DNA from: Gemmatimonadaceae bacterium | Lineage (GTDB): Bacteria > Gemmatimonadota > Gemmatimonadetes > Gemmatimonadales > Gemmatimonadaceae | Length of the DNA: 64,000 nt | Direction: 5' to 3' | Assembly (NCBI GenBank): GCA_020846935.1 | Contig: JADLCY010000001.1 | Location: forward strand, 372,001 to 436,000 | Position numbers and translations under genes: made by a program | The notes under the pieces: generated by a model | What the model saw: only the letters and a program-made list of their open reading frames with translations | What the model was told of the DNA's origin: nothing | Database searches by the model: none | Shown here: in pieces, positions 61,345-64,000 of the stretch | Position numbering within the stretch: the first letter of the stretch is position 1 | Layout of the letters: each line of letters opens with the position of its first letter

Positions 61345-64000
61345 CTACATCGTGGTGAAGCGGCCCAGGTATCGCCGGACCCGCTCCAGGGCGTCACGCA
61401 GCTCAACGGCCAGGTCCTGACCGAGCTTTCGCTGGGCAGGTGTGGGCGGGAAGTTGCCGGAGTCCACGTTGCGCAGCAGCGCCCCGATGCGATCGCTGAT
61501 GCGCGGCCCGTCGCTCCAGAACGGAACCCTGGCCGGCTTCACGAGCAGGTCGAGCAGGGAGTCGGCCTGGGCGATCTCCTTCGTGAGGTCGGCGACGACG
61601 GCGGCGCCCTTTCCTTCGGGAATCGCCTGGGCGGATCGGCGACGCACCTCCAACTCCGCCTTGCGTCCATCCAGCGCGCGCAAGGTGTCGTTGGCCAGGG
61701 ACTGCAGGTTGCGCAGCTCCATCGCCACCGTGAATTGCTCGGTGAGCGCTGCGGGCGTGGTCTTCGACGTGGGATCGACGCGCACGGTCACCGGCTGCTC
61801 CACGCGTTCGCTCCCGACGGTCAGCCGCACGACGTAGCGCCCCGGCAGCACGCGGGGCCCGGCCGGCGCGCCAAAGAAGCGGACGGTGGGATCGTCCGGG
61901 TCGATCGGCCGCCGCGGTCGCGCCGGCGCGTAGCCCAGATCCCACGCCGTCGTGTTGATGCCGGCCTCGCGTGGTGCCCGGGCAAGTTCGCGCACGAGCT
62001 GCCCCTGCGCGTCGAACACTTCGAGCTTCACATCGGTACCAGCCGCGGGCCGCGTCCGGAGGTTGTACCGGATGATCGCGCCATAGGGCGGATTCGGGCC
62101 CATGAAGAGCGACTGGCCGAGTGAGCCCTTGTTCTGCTTGGTGGCAAAGCGCGTGGCGGTGCGCATGCTGAAGAGGGTCACCGGCCGCGCCGCCGCCGCA
62201 GCGAGTTCCTGAATGACCGACGCGTCGTCGAGGATGAAGATCCCACGCGCGTGCGTCGCCACGATCAGGTCGTTCTCGCGGCCGTGCACGAGCACCTCAT
62301 GTACCGGCACCGCCGGCAGATTGCCGCCGAGCCGGAACCAGTCACCTCCACCCGTCACGCTGACGTACAGTCCTGCTTCCGTGCCGGCATACAGCACCTG
62401 GGGATTCTTCGGGTCTTCGCGCAGCACCTGGAGGTAGGCGCCCTCCGGGATGTTCCCCGCGATGTTCGTCCACGTCGTGCCGCAATCCGTGGTTTTGTAG
62501 ATGTAGGCCTTGAGGTCGTCCATGAACTTACGCTCGAACGTGGCGTACGCGGTGCACGCCGCGGTGCGGCTGGCCTCCACGTGGCTCACCACGGCTTCGG
62601 GGCCAACACCGGTCACGTTGCGGTCCACGCGCGTCCAGTTGGCGCCGTCATTGCGCGTGATGTGCAGGTTGCCGTCGTCGGTGCCGGCCCAGATCAGCCC
62701 GCGCTGCACGGGCGACTCGCTCACCGCGTACAGGGTGTTGTAGTACTCCGCGGTCGTGGCCTCGGTGATCGCCGGCCCGCCGGCCCATCCCTGGCGTGAC
62801 GGATCGTTCTTCGTGAGGTCGGGAGAAATCACGCTCCACGTGCTCCCGAAGTCCTTCGACCTGAACAGCACCTGCGCGCCGAAGTACAGTGTCTTGCCGT
62901 CGTGCGGCGAGGCGACGATGGGGGCGTTCCAGTTGAAGCGATACTGCAGCGCGTTCACGGGGGCGCCGTCGTTGCGTCGCGGCTGCGGCGAAATGTCCTC
63001 CTGCTCGCGCGTCCGCATCTGCGTGCGCGTGATCATCCCACCCTGCGACTCCGTCACCATGAAGTCGGGGTCGTCGGGGTGCGACAGCTGATAGTAGCCG
63101 TCGCCGTAGCTGATCAGGTTCCAGTCGTCGACCAGCACGCCCAGGGGATCGCGCGTGCGATTCGGCCCCATCCAGTTGCCGTTGTCCTGAAGCCCGCCGC
63201 CCAGGTAGTAGAACGGCTCGCGGTTGTCGGCGTGCAGCTGATAGAACTGCGCGAGCGCAAAGTTGTTCGGGAAGCTCCACGTCACGCCACGATCGCGCGA
63301 CTCGGCGATCCCACCGTCGTTCACCTGCCAGATGCGACCCGGGTCCGTGGGATCGATCCAGAGCCCGTGGTGGTCGCCGTGGACGCTCTGGGAGATCGGG
63401 CGGAAGTTGCGCCCACCGTCGATCGACACCGACAGGTTGCACGCGATGGCGTATACCCGATCGGCGTTCACGGGATCGACGCGCAGATCCGCGTAGTAGA
63501 AGCCGCGGCACAGCGTTGCCGCGTCGTCGCTCGTCTTGCGCCAGTTCTCGCCAAAGTCGTCGCTGCGCCAGACGTAGCCCTCCTTCGACTCGGCGATCGC
63601 ATACACGATGTTCGGCGACGACGGCGCGACCTTCACGCCAACGCGTCCGAGCAGCCGCGGCAACCCGCCACCAAGCTTCTTCCAGGTGGCGCCGCCATCG
63701 ACCGACTTGAAGATCCCTCCCTGCTCGGATCCGCTGGTGAACGTCCACTGCTTGCGATCGAAGTGCCAGCCGACCGCATACACGACGTTCGGGTTGTTCG
63801 GGTCGATATCCAGGTCGGCGCAGCCGTGTCGATCGTCGATGAACAGGGTGCGCGTCCAGGTCTCGCCGGCATCGCGGGACACGAACACCCCGCGCTCGGG
63901 GTTCGGGCCGGCCATGTGGCCGACGGCGCACACGAAGACGGTTCGCGGATCGCGCGGACTGACCATCACGCGGGCGATGTGGCGCGTGTCGGCCAGGCCG
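61345..64000 (-). CDS. large BNR/sortilin-like propeller protein, 5' end outside the window
   Basis: At least 884 residues are visible, and the frame stays open to base 64000 (GLADTRHIARVMVSPRDPR), so the start and signal peptide lie beyond. BNR/Asp-box repeats (GVFVSRDAGETW, GIFKSVDGGATWK, YVWRSDDFGENWRK, VLFRSKDFGSTWS, YIYKTTDCGTTWT) build the propellers. A FlgD-like Ig segment (AGINTTAWDLGYAP) and a helical C-terminus follow. It is a paralogue of the protein at 44.2 kb, sharing the same order and the SPRDPRTVFVC block near the propeller start. It is probably exported and surface-associated. An ATG at 63969 is internal. Confidence 0.88.
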   Translation of the reverse strand, partial: GLADTRHIARVMVSPRDPRTVFVCAVGHMAGPNPERGVFVSRDAGETWTRTLFIDDRHGCADLDIDPNNPNVVYAVGWHFDRKQWTFTSGSEQGGIFKSVDGGATWKKLGGGLPRLLGRVGVKVAPSSPNIVYAIAESKEGYVWRSDDFGENWRKTSDDAATLCRGFYYADLRVDPVNADRVYAIACNLSVSIDGGRNFRPISQSVHGDHHGLWIDPTDPGRIWQVNDGGIAESRDRGVTWSFPNNFALAQFYQLHADNREPFYYLGGGLQDNGNWMGPNRTRDPLGVLVDDWNLISYGDGYYQLSHPDDPDFMVTESQGGMITRTQMRTREQEDISPQPRRNDGAPVNALQYRFNWNAPIVASPHDGKTLYFGAQVLFRSKDFGSTWSVISPDLTKNDPSRQGWAGGPAITEATTAEYYNTLYAVSESPVQRGLIWAGTDDGNLHITRNDGANWTRVDRNVTGVGPEAVVSHVEASRTAACTAYATFERKFMDDLKAYIYKTTDCGTTWTNIAGNIPEGAYLQVLREDPKNPQVLYAGTEAGLYVSVTGGGDWFRLGGNLPAVPVHEVLVHGRENDLIVATHARGIFILDDASVIQELAAAAARPVTLFSMRTATRFATKQNKGSLGQSLFMGPNPPYGAIIRYNLRTRPAAGTDVKLEVFDAQGQLVRELARAPREAGINTTAWDLGYAPARPRRPIDPDDPTVRFFGAPAGPRVLPGRYVVRLTVGSERVEQPVTVRVDPTSKTTPAALTEQFTVAMELRNLQSLANDTLRALDGRKAELEVRRRSAQAIPEGKGAAVVADLTKEIAQADSLLDLLVKPARVPFWSDGPRISDRIGALLRNVDSGNFPPTPAQRKLGQDLAVELRDALERVRRYLGRFTTM

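Overview
The window is GC-rich (about two thirds G+C by eye) chromosomal DNA from a Gram-negative-type bacterium: it carries outer-membrane beta-barrels ending in aromatic residues, a SusC/SusD pair, lipoboxes, twin-arginine leaders and many exported proteases. A caa3-type oxidase, large BNR/sortilin-like propellers, SusC/D and S9/M1/S41 peptidases together suggest a Gemmatimonadota-like soil heterotroph. That assignment is inference, because the window has no rRNA. I see no tRNA, rRNA, CRISPR array, insertion sequence, integrase or prophage gene. It reads as core chromosome with dense operons and many 4-base stop/start overlaps.

Region 1 to 13.7 kb: a porin fragment; a minus-strand operon of an ornithine-cyclodeaminase-family enzyme, a fold-type II PLP dehydratase, an exported metallo-beta-lactamase-fold hydrolase and a double-PDZ protein; a two-domain lipoprotein gene broken by an in-frame TGA; a hybrid histidine kinase; leuS; an orphan chemoreceptor-like protein; and a Tat-exported glycosylasparaginase. 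Region 13.8 to 23.6 kb: exported proteins (Pro-rich, Ig/LVIVD propeller, S41-like, secreted RidA, S9 peptidase), a small zinc-ribbon membrane protein, and an aspartase fused to a cyclic-nucleotide-binding-like domain with a coupled helical protein.

Region 23.7 to 28.2 kb: the four-gene cytochrome oxidase operon (subunits II with fused cytochrome c, I, III, IV) with its own promoter candidate and a long hairpin between the first two genes. Region 28.4 to 37.5 kb: membrane proteins, an HGSNAT-like acyltransferase, PBP4-type dacB, then a minus-strand run of a threonine dehydratase-like enzyme, a REC-GAF-GGDEF regulator, an M1 peptidase and a saccharopine-dehydrogenase-family enzyme.

Region 37.7 to 49.8 kb: SusC/SusD, an ECF42-type sigma factor with its DGPF partner and a matching promoter, a 1013-residue BNR propeller, and gyrA. 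Region 50.2 to 64 kb: a PQQ dehydrogenase with inserted cytochrome c, a lipoprotein, a beta-barrel, an ECF sigma/membrane protein/Spy-like triad resembling CnrH/Y/X, a DUF1015 protein, a Tat-leader aminotransferase, methylmalonate-semialdehyde dehydrogenase, and a second BNR propeller running off the end.

The most distinctive points are the aspartase fusion, the in-frame TGA, the ECF42 promoter match, the sigma/anti-sigma/Spy triad, and a recurrent GTTAGGC word that contains nearly all the rare TTA leucine codons I could find.
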